DNA from: Acidiferrobacteraceae bacterium
GTDB taxonomy: Bacteria > Pseudomonadota > Gammaproteobacteria > Arenicellales > UBA868
DNA length: 6,054 nucleotides
Assembly: GCA_002721105.1 (NCBI GenBank)
Contig: PBJL01000022.1
Coordinates: forward strand, 52,508 to 58,561
Direction: 5' to 3'
The position numbers were made by a program, and so were the translations under genes. Of this stretch, positions 1 to 5,833 are shown in pieces; position 1 is the first letter of the stretch; every line of letters begins with the position of its first letter. The notes beneath the pieces are model-generated. The model was not told the DNA's origin. It searched no databases and worked only from the letters and a program-made list of their open reading frames with translations.

Positions 1-338
1 AATAAAATTGCACCTTCTGTAGTAGGCTCTGGATGAGTCCAAAGACCAAGCGGAATATTATATTTAGCGACACTACGAACAATATCTCCCATCAGAAAAG
101 TTGCATGATGTAATATCAGAAAATCTACGCCTTGCGAAATCATCTTTTCAACCTCAGCCTCCGCCTGCTTGGCAGAAACAATTGGATTGTCAGATGAAAC
201 GAGAGTGAATCCAAACTCGTCGCCAAGCTCACTCAACCCCTGTATGGACTCATCAAATAGATTATATTCTTCCGCATAATATGTTTCTAAATGCGCTCCT
301 AGATACCCTATGGTTACCTCACTACTCGTATGTTCCAT
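1..338 (-). CDS. L-fucose/L-arabinose isomerase-like protein, N-terminal part (runs off left edge)
   Basis: My translation of the minus strand from ATG at 338 gives 112 uninterrupted residues beginning MEHTSSEVTIGYLGAHLETY and leaving the window at base 1, so the C-terminal part is missing. It resembles the N-terminal Rossmann-like domain of the L-fucose isomerase-like family (COG2407). Visible marks are the opening strand IGYLGAHLETYY (10-21), then GVDFLILHHATFLMGDIV (70-87) and the turn PLGLWTHPEPTTEG (96-109); the GD...GLW...PEPT pattern is what I recognise. Such enzymes interconvert aldoses and ketoses using a divalent metal. The metal and catalytic residues lie in later domains that are not visible, so activity and substrate cannot be judged. 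A modest ribosome binding site (AAGGG, 346-350) sits 7 nt before the ATG. It follows dhaK after 135 nt and is probably the next gene of the same cluster. The family call rests on recall of the pattern, not on a search. Confidence 0.66.
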   Translation of the reverse strand, partial: MEHTSSEVTIGYLGAHLETYYAEEYNLFDESIQGLSELGDEFGFTLVSSDNPIVSAKQAEAEVEKMISQGVDFLILHHATFLMGDIVRSVAKYNIPLGLWTHPEPTTEGAIL

Positions 339-347
339 TTCTTTGCC

Positions 348-359
348 CTTAAATTTAAG
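348..359. repeat. 12-bp perfect palindrome overlapping the isomerase-like ribosome binding site
   Basis: CTTAAATTTAAG reads the same on both strands. It ends inside the AAGGG ribosome binding site (346-350) of the isomerase-like gene starting at 338, and lies downstream of the candidate promoter at 380-412. A regulator bound here could block transcription or translation of that gene. The central AAATTT is common in AT-rich DNA, so chance is a real alternative. Confidence 0.3.
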
Positions 360-379
360 TTACTGTAAATAACCTGCTG

Positions 380-412
380 ATTATCTATATAAACAATTTT
401 TATTAATCACAA
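380..412 (-). promoter_or_regulatory. weak candidate sigma70-type promoter in the dhaK to isomerase gap
   Basis: This is the largest gap in the window apart from 2931-3146. On the minus strand, TTGTGA (412-407) is followed after 17 nt by TATAGA (389-384), overlapping GATAAT (385-380). Each hexamer matches the consensus only partly, and the region is AT-rich enough for such matches to arise by chance. If real, it would give the isomerase-like gene its own transcription start in addition to read-through from dhaK. Confidence 0.25.
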
Positions 413-473
413 TAGAGAAATAAGATATCCCACTTGTCTGGGTCCAATTTTTCTGATAAAAACTCGGCTGTCA

Positions 474-1472
474 TCACAAATGGAAATATGGTGCGGAGCT
501 TGGAGCTGCCCAGAGCTTTCTTATTTCTTCATCTGTTTTCAAAAGTGATATGGAAAATCCAGCCATTTCTTGCGTGGTAACCATTTCACCAACCAAAGGC
601 TTAAATATCGTTATGTTTTTTTTTGCTAGAAAACTAGAAACTTCTTTGTAAATAATTAAAAGCTCCATCAGGGTTGTACCCCCGCTACCATTTATCATTG
701 CTATCACGTTATCGCCTGCGGCAAATGGAAGATCATCCATAATAATCTCCATTACTTCCGAAACTATCTCTTGAACGGGGCCCATTTTTCGTCGTCCTAA
801 ACCCGGCTCCCCATGCACTCCCATGCCTATAAATATTTCGTTTTCCTCTAATTCAAACATAGGACTTCCCGTCAGGGGAGAGGTGCCTGGCGCTACAGCC
901 ACGCCCAAAGTTCTTATTGAATCACGCACACGCACTCCTAAATCAAATAGCGCATGAATGTCTTGGCCCTGCTCTGCTCCCGCACCAAGGATTTTATAAA
1001 TAAAAGTTGTTCCAGGGGCGCCGCGTCTTTCATGCTCTTCTCCTTTAGGAGCCGATGATACATCGTCATACATCAAGAGAGATTTCACATTAATTCCTAA
1101 ATTTAAAGCCTCTTCAACGGCAACATCAGCATTTATAATATCGCCAGAATGGCTTGATACTAGCAACAGAACACCGGCTTCGTTATTAACAGTTTTAATG
1201 CCTTCTAAGATTAGCTCCGGAGCTGGAGCTGCAAAAATTTCACCGACTATATTTCCATCGAGTAATCCTTCACCGATCCATCCCATCGCAATGGGTTCAT
1301 GTCCAGAACCATTGCCAATAATCAAGGCCACCTTAGTCGCCAACTTTTGTTCCTTGCGCACGACGATCCTAGTATTGGATGCTAGTGCAATACGGTCCCC
1401 GTGGGCGGCAACATAACCTAGCAACATTTCATCAACAATGGATTCAACGGAGTTGATCAATTTTTTCATCAT
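474..1472 (-). CDS. dhaK: Dihydroxyacetone kinase subunit DhaK (substrate-binding subunit)
   Basis: This cytoplasmic subunit binds a small ketose covalently as a hemiacetal on a histidine and receives phosphate from the nucleotide-bearing subunit DhaL. The family signature GNGSGHEP lies at residues 53-60 (His58), with SGD at 109-111 (Asp111) and GVHGEPG at 218-224 (His220, the expected covalent histidine), so the catalytic set is complete. At 332 aa it lacks the roughly 25-residue insertion found in E. coli DhaK before the final domain; here DDLPFAAGDNV (246-256) runs straight across. The gene overlaps dhaL by 4 nt (ATGA), implying translational coupling. There are two tandem ATGs, at 1472 and 1469. 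GAGGT at 1476-1480 lies 3 nt from the first and 6 nt from the second, and the E. coli protein begins MKKLIN like the second, so translation probably starts at 1469 (331 aa). No DhaM or other PTS protein is visible, so the phosphate donor (ATP or PTS) is open. Tetrulose kinases belong to the same family, so erythrulose is a possible substrate. Confidence 0.93.
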   Translation of the reverse strand: MMKKLINSVESIVDEMLLGYVAAHGDRIALASNTRIVVRKEQKLATKVALIIGNGSGHEPIAMGWIGEGLLDGNIVGEIFAAPAPELILEGIKTVNNEAGVLLLVSSHSGDIINADVAVEEALNLGINVKSLLMYDDVSSAPKGEEHERRGAPGTTFIYKILGAGAEQGQDIHALFDLGVRVRDSIRTLGVAVAPGTSPLTGSPMFELEENEIFIGMGVHGEPGLGRRKMGPVQEIVSEVMEIIMDDLPFAAGDNVIAMINGSGGTTLMELLIIYKEVSSFLAKKNITIFKPLVGEMVTTQEMAGFSISLLKTDEEIRKLWAAPSSAPYFHL

Positions 1473-2098
1473 TTTGACCTCAGAACATGTTCTAATGTTT
1501 CAAATACATATGTTACAGATTTAGCGCCTGGGTCAATCGTTCCTACGCCTTTATTTTCCACGTAACGACCTCGACCTCTTTTGGCGGGAAGACTTTTCGT
1601 ACTTACTTTTCCCTCTTTGGCTTTTATTACCATTTTTTCTACTGCTACCAATAAATCAACATTCGCATCAAAGGTTTCTAGTGCGCTATAGGCAGGACAC
1701 AATGCATCTAACATCGTTTTATCGCCTAAGTCGCTTTTCCCGAATTTTTTTATCTGTTCGATTGACTTAAATAATCCATTTTTAAATTCAGTAACGCCGA
1801 CACATTGTCTTTTGGAGGCAGCCTCTCCTAATTCTTTGAACAGTGATGAAAAGAGTAACCCAGATGCACCTCCGGTACCGGCAACCAACCCTGCGCTAGT
1901 TATGCCCAAAAGCTCAGCTGGATCATGACATTCTGAATTATTGTTCATTCTATTATTCGCTTCATTAAATCCACGCTTCATTGCCGTACCATGATCTCCA
2001 TCACCAACTAGACTATCTAAACGGTTTAATTCGTCTTCCTTTTCAGAAAATTTCTGCTTTAATGCAGCGATCCAACTTCTAATATTAGTGGTGTCCAG
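1469..2098 (-). CDS. dhaL: Dihydroxyacetone kinase subunit DhaL (nucleotide-binding subunit), CTG start
   Basis: DhaL is the all-helical cytoplasmic subunit that holds Mg2+ and ADP/ATP and passes phosphate to the ketose on DhaK. The first ATG in this frame (1981) would give 170 aa and lose the metal site. Upstream I read LDSLVGDGDHGTAMKRGF, which carries the family's Asp-x4-Asp-x-Asp magnesium ligands. Between the in-frame stop (TAA, 2113-2111) and that motif there is no ATG, GTG or TTG. CTG at 2098-2096 is preceded by AAGGAG (2106-2111) with 7-nt spacing and gives 209 aa, the usual DhaL length (about 210). Numbered from that start, the ligands are Asp28, Asp33 and Asp35; GGAS is at 76-79, GDKTM at 125-129, the basic KRGRGRY at 173-179 and DPGAKS at 189-194. 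It overlaps the epimerase gene by 14 nt and dhaK by 4 nt, so the three genes are probably translationally coupled. The order dhaL-dhaK is the reverse of E. coli dhaKLM. The family is certain; the CTG start is inferred. A sequencing error in an ATG is the alternative. Confidence 0.9.
   Translation of the reverse strand: MDTTNIRSWIAALKQKFSEKEDELNRLDSLVGDGDHGTAMKRGFNEANNRMNNNSECHDPAELLGITSAGLVAGTGGASGLLFSSLFKELGEAASKRQCVGVTEFKNGLFKSIEQIKKFGKSDLGDKTMLDALCPAYSALETFDANVDLLVAVEKMVIKAKEGKVSTKSLPAKRGRGRYVENKGVGTIDPGAKSVTYVFETLEHVLRSK
1476..1480 (-). promoter_or_regulatory. dhaK ribosome binding site
   Basis: GAGGT on the minus strand, within the last codons of dhaL. Its spacing is 3 nt to the ATG at 1472 and 6 nt to the ATG at 1469, which favours the second Met as the start. 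Confidence 0.6.
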
Positions 2099-2930
2099 CT
2101 GATTTCTCCTTTAAAAACGCAAGTCCTCTTTTAGCAGCATCGGTCGCATCATTTTCAATATTCCTCCAGATATTTAAATCGGGACTTACCTCTACCTCTG
2201 ATTTAATAAACATTTCCATGGTTAGCCAATCGTCATATCCAATATCTGCAAGACCAGAAAAGATTTCATTCCATGGAGTATGTCCGGAACCTGGAATTCC
2301 ACGATCATTTTCCACGCAGTGGAAATGAACCAATTGATCACCAGTTTTGATCAAAGCTTCCTTAATATCTTTTTCCTCCATATTCATATGGAACGCATCC
2401 AATAAAACACCAACTTTCGGTGAGTTAATTAATCTAGCAAATGCACAAGCTTCCTCGGCCGTATTTAATAAATCAGTTTCGAAACGATTGATTGCTTCTA
2501 GCCCAAGTGTTACATCGCTGCTATTCAGCTTAGGTTCGATCTTACATAAACTATCTCCGGATCGTTCTATACGCTCCAATTTTTTACCAGGTTGAAAATA
2601 ACCCCAAGGAGAATATAGAACTCCTGACAACAGTTTAGAGCCTAAAGCAGAGGTAGTATCGATTGCCCAATTTAGGTATTCAATACCTCTGGCTCGTGTG
2701 GATGAATCCTCACTAGCAATATCATCAGATATAGCCAAACCAGTTGTACATGTAACTTCAAGATTATTAAACTCGATAAGCTTCCTAAGATGATTGATTT
2801 TCTCATCACTCATACCTAACAAAGATATTTCGACTCCATCGAATCCTAGCTCTGCTGCAGTTTCAATGTAATTGTCGATATTTTGAGACCATTCTGACAT
2901 CCAAACTGCCACATGCACTCCGTATTTCAT
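2085..2930 (-). CDS. D-tagatose/D-psicose 3-epimerase-family sugar epimerase (xylose-isomerase-like TIM barrel)
   Basis: This family inverts C3 of free ketoses using a divalent metal in a TIM barrel; relatives include L-ribulose 3-epimerase, hydroxypyruvate isomerase and some decarboxylases of sugar-acid pathways. Starting at ATG 2930 (MKYGVHVAVW), the protein is 281 aa. The metal ligands are Glu145 (GLEAINRFE), Asp178 (LLDAFHMN), His204 (HFHC) and Glu239 (TMEMF). Their spacing of 33, 26 and 35 residues equals that of characterised D-psicose 3-epimerases (Glu150, Asp183, His209, Glu244). The substrate-contact residues Glu151, His181 and Arg210 are also at the same offset of five, so the fold aligns without gaps from the N terminus. 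The frame stays open upstream to an ATG at 3098 (337 aa), but the added 56 residues match nothing I know and have no ribosome binding site. GAGGAG (2941-2946), 10 nt before 2930, supports the shorter form; ATG at 2948 is a further option. Substrate is unproven; a ketose feeding DhaKL is likely from context. Confidence 0.88.
   Translation of the reverse strand: MKYGVHVAVWMSEWSQNIDNYIETAAELGFDGVEISLLGMSDEKINHLRKLIEFNNLEVTCTTGLAISDDIASEDSSTRARGIEYLNWAIDTTSALGSKLLSGVLYSPWGYFQPGKKLERIERSGDSLCKIEPKLNSSDVTLGLEAINRFETDLLNTAEEACAFARLINSPKVGVLLDAFHMNMEEKDIKEALIKTGDQLVHFHCVENDRGIPGSGHTPWNEIFSGLADIGYDDWLTMEMFIKSEVEVSPDLNIWRNIENDATDAAKRGLAFLKEKSAGHH
2106..2111 (-). promoter_or_regulatory. dhaL ribosome binding site deciding the CTG start
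   Basis: AAGGAG on the minus strand, inside the 3' end of the epimerase gene (its Lys-Glu codons), 7 nt upstream of CTG at 2098. This is the strongest ribosome-binding motif near the dhaL 5' end. The other unusual candidate, ATT at 2083, has nothing comparable at proper spacing. Confidence 0.7.
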
Positions 2931-3146
2931 AAAGCTTTTTCTCCTCATTTTGCCATAGTCCGAAATACTATCATGTTTCAACAAATTTTCAGGTAGACCT
3001 TCCAAATTGTCCTTCTCAATCAAGGAGGTTAACAAGAAAAATTCTTCGGAAAGGAATTCGGTGGATGAATTAGAGTTCCGCCAGTTAAATGCATTCATTT
3101 TTGCATAACTAGCTAGATGCGGTCTAATTCTCTTGCTCTCCAGAGG
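2931..3146 (-). other. 216-nt inter-gene stretch with an open frame, no recognised gene
   Basis: Between the TAG of the FMN dehydrogenase (3149-3147) and the preferred epimerase start there is no recognised gene. The minus-strand frame shared by both neighbours stays open for all 72 codons, containing ATGs at 3098 and 2948. The conceptual peptide includes FLSEEFFLLTSLIEKDNLEG and matches no family I know. I see no terminator and no convincing promoter: TTGAAA-like matches lack a good -10, and a 5-bp hairpin at 3010-3026 is too weak. It may be an untranslated spacer, an N-terminal extension of the epimerase, or a decayed segment. Confidence 0.5.
2941..2946 (-). promoter_or_regulatory. epimerase ribosome binding site
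   Basis: GAGGAG on the minus strand, 10 nt before ATG at 2930. The spacing is slightly long but usable. It supports 2930 over the ATG at 3098, whose upstream sequence has no purine-rich ribosome-binding motif. Confidence 0.55.
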
Positions 3147-4307
3147 CTAGCATCCAGGAGCAAGAAACTTTGGAAGTTCGCCTATATTTTTGCAACCTAA
3201 CTGTAGCAATGTGGTATTGAGTTCATTTGTCAAAAGCTCCATTACATGATTCGAGCCTTTAGATCCAAGTGCTGCAATTCCATACATAAATGCACGCCCT
3301 AGTAAGACAAAATTAGCGCCGAGAGCCAACGCTATAGCTATTTCACTTCCATGCCTGAAGCCTCCATCAACTATCAATGGGTAATCCTCTCCTACTATAT
3401 TCCTAACAAGTGGAAGCATTTCAAGAGCACTAGGGGATTCGTCAAGTTGCCGACCACCATGATTAGAAATAATAATCGCGTCAACACCAATATTTTTGCA
3501 GTGTAGCGCATCTTGCGGGTGCAATACCCCTTTTACAATCAAATGACCTTGCCATTCATCTCTAAACGTTTTCAAATCATTAATCAAGGTCTGATGTGGG
3601 AGTATTGGTAATTCTGATAGAAACCGTGGTACGTCCTTTTTGGTGTACCCTTTCGGAAGATGAGGTATCCAGTTTGCAAATTCTGGCATGCCGCCATTTA
3701 GAACTGCCAATCCCCAACGAGGATGCTTAATGATATCCCATATAAGTTCTGGACCCGTGTTGAGGGGTAACGTTAAACCTTTTCGAAGTTCACGTACTTT
3801 TCTAGTCGTTGGTACATCCACAGTGATCACTAAAGTCTGATATTCAGCTGCTCTCACTCGATCCAGAACAGAGATATCAATTTTCTTCTGATTTTGTGGA
3901 TAATATTGAAACCATCGATATCGATGATCGCATATTTTTGATACAGTCTCCAAATCTGTTGTGGAAAATAAACTAAGACAAAATGGCACATTGTGATCGT
4001 ATGCTGATCGGCAAAGATATTCACTTGCTTTAGGCCAAATCAAGCCACTTAGCCCAATCGGCGCTATGCCGAAAGGTGCATCAAAATCGATTCCCAGTAG
4101 TTGATGCTTGATTGATGGCTTCCATGTTTCCGATTGCAGATATTTAGGTATCAATTGGTAGTTTGCAAATATGTCTCTGTTTCGCTGAATTGCGGTCTCT
4201 TTTACGCTGCCGCCCTCAAGATAGTCCCATGAAACAGCTGGTATTCTCTGCTTCGCTTTAATTTTAAGGAAATGGATAGACGGATATCGTTTCTCTAGAC
4301 TGCCCAT
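3147..4307 (-). CDS. FMN-dependent 2-hydroxy-acid dehydrogenase (mandelate/L-lactate dehydrogenase-like)
   Basis: This family oxidises an L-2-hydroxy acid to the 2-oxo acid with FMN in a TIM barrel. Against glycolate oxidase, the active site is complete in its 386 aa: Tyr29 (WDYLEGG), Tyr136 (WFQYYP), Asp164 (TVDVP), Lys259 (IVKG), His283 and Arg286 in SNHGGRQLD (281-289), then FMN-phosphate regions DGGFRHG (314-320) and LLGRAF (335-340). The segment HPRWGLAVLNGGMPEFANW (195-213) matches the region that anchors mandelate and L-lactate dehydrogenases to the membrane, and GLSGLIWPKAS (85-95) is also mandelate-dehydrogenase-like. So quinone-linked, membrane-associated oxidation is more likely than an oxygen-using oxidase. 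There is no signal peptide. It starts 7 nt after the sulfatase stop with only a weak ribosome binding site, which suggests coupled translation. In this cluster the substrate may be a sugar-derived hydroxy acid rather than lactate or mandelate; residues alone cannot decide. Confidence 0.93.
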   Translation of the reverse strand: MGSLEKRYPSIHFLKIKAKQRIPAVSWDYLEGGSVKETAIQRNRDIFANYQLIPKYLQSETWKPSIKHQLLGIDFDAPFGIAPIGLSGLIWPKASEYLCRSAYDHNVPFCLSLFSTTDLETVSKICDHRYRWFQYYPQNQKKIDISVLDRVRAAEYQTLVITVDVPTTRKVRELRKGLTLPLNTGPELIWDIIKHPRWGLAVLNGGMPEFANWIPHLPKGYTKKDVPRFLSELPILPHQTLINDLKTFRDEWQGHLIVKGVLHPQDALHCKNIGVDAIIISNHGGRQLDESPSALEMLPLVRNIVGEDYPLIVDGGFRHGSEIAIALALGANFVLLGRAFMYGIAALGSKGSNHVMELLTNELNTTLLQLGCKNIGELPKFLAPGC

Positions 4308-4314
4308 TTCTTAA

Positions 4315-5778
4315 TTAAACCAATCCAAGTCTTTCATACTGGTCTGTCGGGGCGTCGTTTCTTCTCATTGCATCTATCAAAGCGGAAACCATCTTGGCTT
4401 CGATAATACCATCGCTAATAGGAATTTTCTGCTCAGGATCATTGTGAAGATCGAAAAGCATTGTCTCAAAATCTTCCCACCACCATTCTTCAAGCGAAGC
4501 ATCGATTTTCATCACCGGTGTACCTTTGGTAAATGTAAATCCAGGATGCCACGACATAGTTGCCATTTCATTCGTGCTGAAGAATCTATCAATGTGAGTT
4601 GGCATTTGCGTATAGTGAAACAAAGGTCGATTAGCGGTGCCATCTTTAGCAGCTCGCATGTAGACATATTGCCCATCGGTGATGTTTATATGTCCTCCAA
4701 AAATTCCAAAAAGCGCAAAATCTCTGACTGGCTGGTCGTCACAAATGACTTGTTTCAAAGACATCCCAACCATATCTTTTGGTTTCGGAATTCCAAAGAA
4801 CTCTAGCAGTGTAGCTGGTAAATCAATCATTTGAGTAAGAGATTTTCTACGTACTCCGGCATTGCCAAATCTGGGATCCCATACAAATAGGGGAGTATGC
4901 GCAATTTCATTATAAAAAGGCATTCGACATTTTGCCCACCAATCATGCTCACCTAATAGGAAACCATGGTCCGTATTGACGATCAACATTGTGTCGCCCC
5001 ACATGTTTTTCTTATCCATATAATCCAAAATCTGCCCAAGATAGTAATCACACTGCGCTAGTAGGGCGGCATATTCATACTGGACATGGGCTACCATTTC
5101 CGGATCCTCGGTAACTCTTTCATATTTTGGCCAATCAAAATGAGGACTGACCCATCCATGGAGGTACTTGTCTTTCCATTTCTGCATCGTGAAAAAGGGT
5201 TCGTGAGGGTCAAAAGTTTCTATTTGAAGAAACCAGTTATCTTCAGAACTATTTTTTTCAAGGAACTGAAGGCCTCCTTTAAAGGTTCGAGCTTGCGGTG
5301 TTTTTTCCTCGGTATCCATATACTTGCGATTAACTGCGTTGTAACGGTTCCACTGCCCATAATACTCATCGATTTCAGGTCGTTTCGGAGTGCTAACTTC
5401 TGGCATCCATCTGTCAACTTCTTGCCCTCGCACATTTTCCCAGGTGTTATATCGATGATGGTACGTGCATCCCCCATCATCCCAATACCAATGATGATCA
5501 CTTACTAAATGTGTATAAATATTGTTTTTGCGCAACAACGCAATAGCTGAGTCGTCGAATGGTTCTAATGGCCCCCATGCTCGATGGAGAAAGTTGTATC
5601 GCCCAGTATGAAACTCCCTCCTAGCTGGCATGCAAGGCATGCTACCTACATACATATTTTCAAATACAGTCGTTCGGCTAACCAACCGATCAAAATTAGG
5701 CGTCTTTGTCCATTTGCAACCATAAGCATTGAGCATATGTCGGTTCAGTGAATCGTACATAACCATAATCACTTTCAT
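4315..5778 (-). CDS. FGly-type sulfatase / phosphonate monoester hydrolase-like protein, cytoplasmic
   Basis: This alkaline-phosphatase-superfamily enzyme should hydrolyse a sulfate ester (or a phosphonate or phosphate monoester) through a formylglycine nucleophile. The maturation signature C-x-P-x-R-x4-T-G is present as CMPARREFHTG: Cys49 would become formylglycine, with Arg53, Thr58 and Gly59 following. Metal-site residues are Asp9 (MYDSLN) and the pair Asp270-His271 (NTDHG); Lys283 follows 12 residues later, as in choline sulfatase and phosphonate monoester hydrolases. His192 in FDPHEP is the usual sulfate-site histidine. The second N-terminal metal Asp of classical sulfatases is Ser10 here. 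At 487 aa it is of ordinary length, begins directly with the first strand (MKVIMVMYD) and has no signal peptide, so it should act in the cytoplasm on an imported small ester. GGGAGGA lies 12 nt upstream. It needs a formylglycine-generating enzyme, not seen here. Family confidence is high; sulfate against phosphonate specificity is open. Confidence 0.92.
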   Translation of the reverse strand: MKVIMVMYDSLNRHMLNAYGCKWTKTPNFDRLVSRTTVFENMYVGSMPCMPARREFHTGRYNFLHRAWGPLEPFDDSAIALLRKNNIYTHLVSDHHWYWDDGGCTYHHRYNTWENVRGQEVDRWMPEVSTPKRPEIDEYYGQWNRYNAVNRKYMDTEEKTPQARTFKGGLQFLEKNSSEDNWFLQIETFDPHEPFFTMQKWKDKYLHGWVSPHFDWPKYERVTEDPEMVAHVQYEYAALLAQCDYYLGQILDYMDKKNMWGDTMLIVNTDHGFLLGEHDWWAKCRMPFYNEIAHTPLFVWDPRFGNAGVRRKSLTQMIDLPATLLEFFGIPKPKDMVGMSLKQVICDDQPVRDFALFGIFGGHINITDGQYVYMRAAKDGTANRPLFHYTQMPTHIDRFFSTNEMATMSWHPGFTFTKGTPVMKIDASLEEWWWEDFETMLFDLHNDPEQKIPISDGIIEAKMVSALIDAMRRNDAPTDQYERLGLV

Positions 5779-5789
5779 AGTTTTCAGTA

Positions 5790-5796
5790 TCCTCCC
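5790..5796 (-). promoter_or_regulatory. sulfatase ribosome binding site
   Basis: GGGAGGA on the minus strand. The GGAGG core (5791-5795) lies 12 nt before ATG at 5778, which is longer than optimal. The next in-frame ATG (5766) would be 24 nt away, so 5778 remains the best start. The 55-nt gap to the upstream dehydrogenase holds nothing else I can support. Confidence 0.5.
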
Positions 5797-5833
5797 AAAT
5801 ATGCCGCATCCAGTATAACCCGCACATTTCGAT

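Noticed and set aside
434..447. Possible terminator after dhaK
   Set aside because: The stem CCCA/TGGG is four base pairs and is followed by mixed sequence rather than a T tract.
1198..1416. Plus-strand open frame of 72 aa opposite dhaK
   Set aside because: It lies inside a gene with a complete DhaK active site, its peptide is low-complexity Ser/Pro-rich, and no family is recognisable.
2347..2595. Plus-strand open frame of 82 aa opposite the epimerase
   Set aside because: It covers the codons of epimerase metal ligands and has no recognisable domain.
3010..3026. Hairpin TCCTT-7 nt-AAGGA in the spacer before the epimerase
   Set aside because: Only five base pairs and no following T run, so not a terminator; the plus-strand AAGGAGG there has no start codon at usable spacing.
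3913..3926. 14-bp perfect palindrome CATCGATATCGATG
   Set aside because: It lies inside the FMN dehydrogenase and is explained by His-Arg-Tyr-Arg codons; no reason to think it is an operator.
4444..4806. Plus-strand open frame of 120 aa opposite the sulfatase
   Set aside because: Antisense shadow of a well-supported sulfatase; no motif, and no independent evidence.
5086..5508. Plus-strand (140 aa) and alternate minus-strand (93 aa, 5501-5220) open frames within the sulfatase
   Set aside because: Both overlap sulfatase codons that encode conserved features such as DPHEP; neither shows family resemblance.
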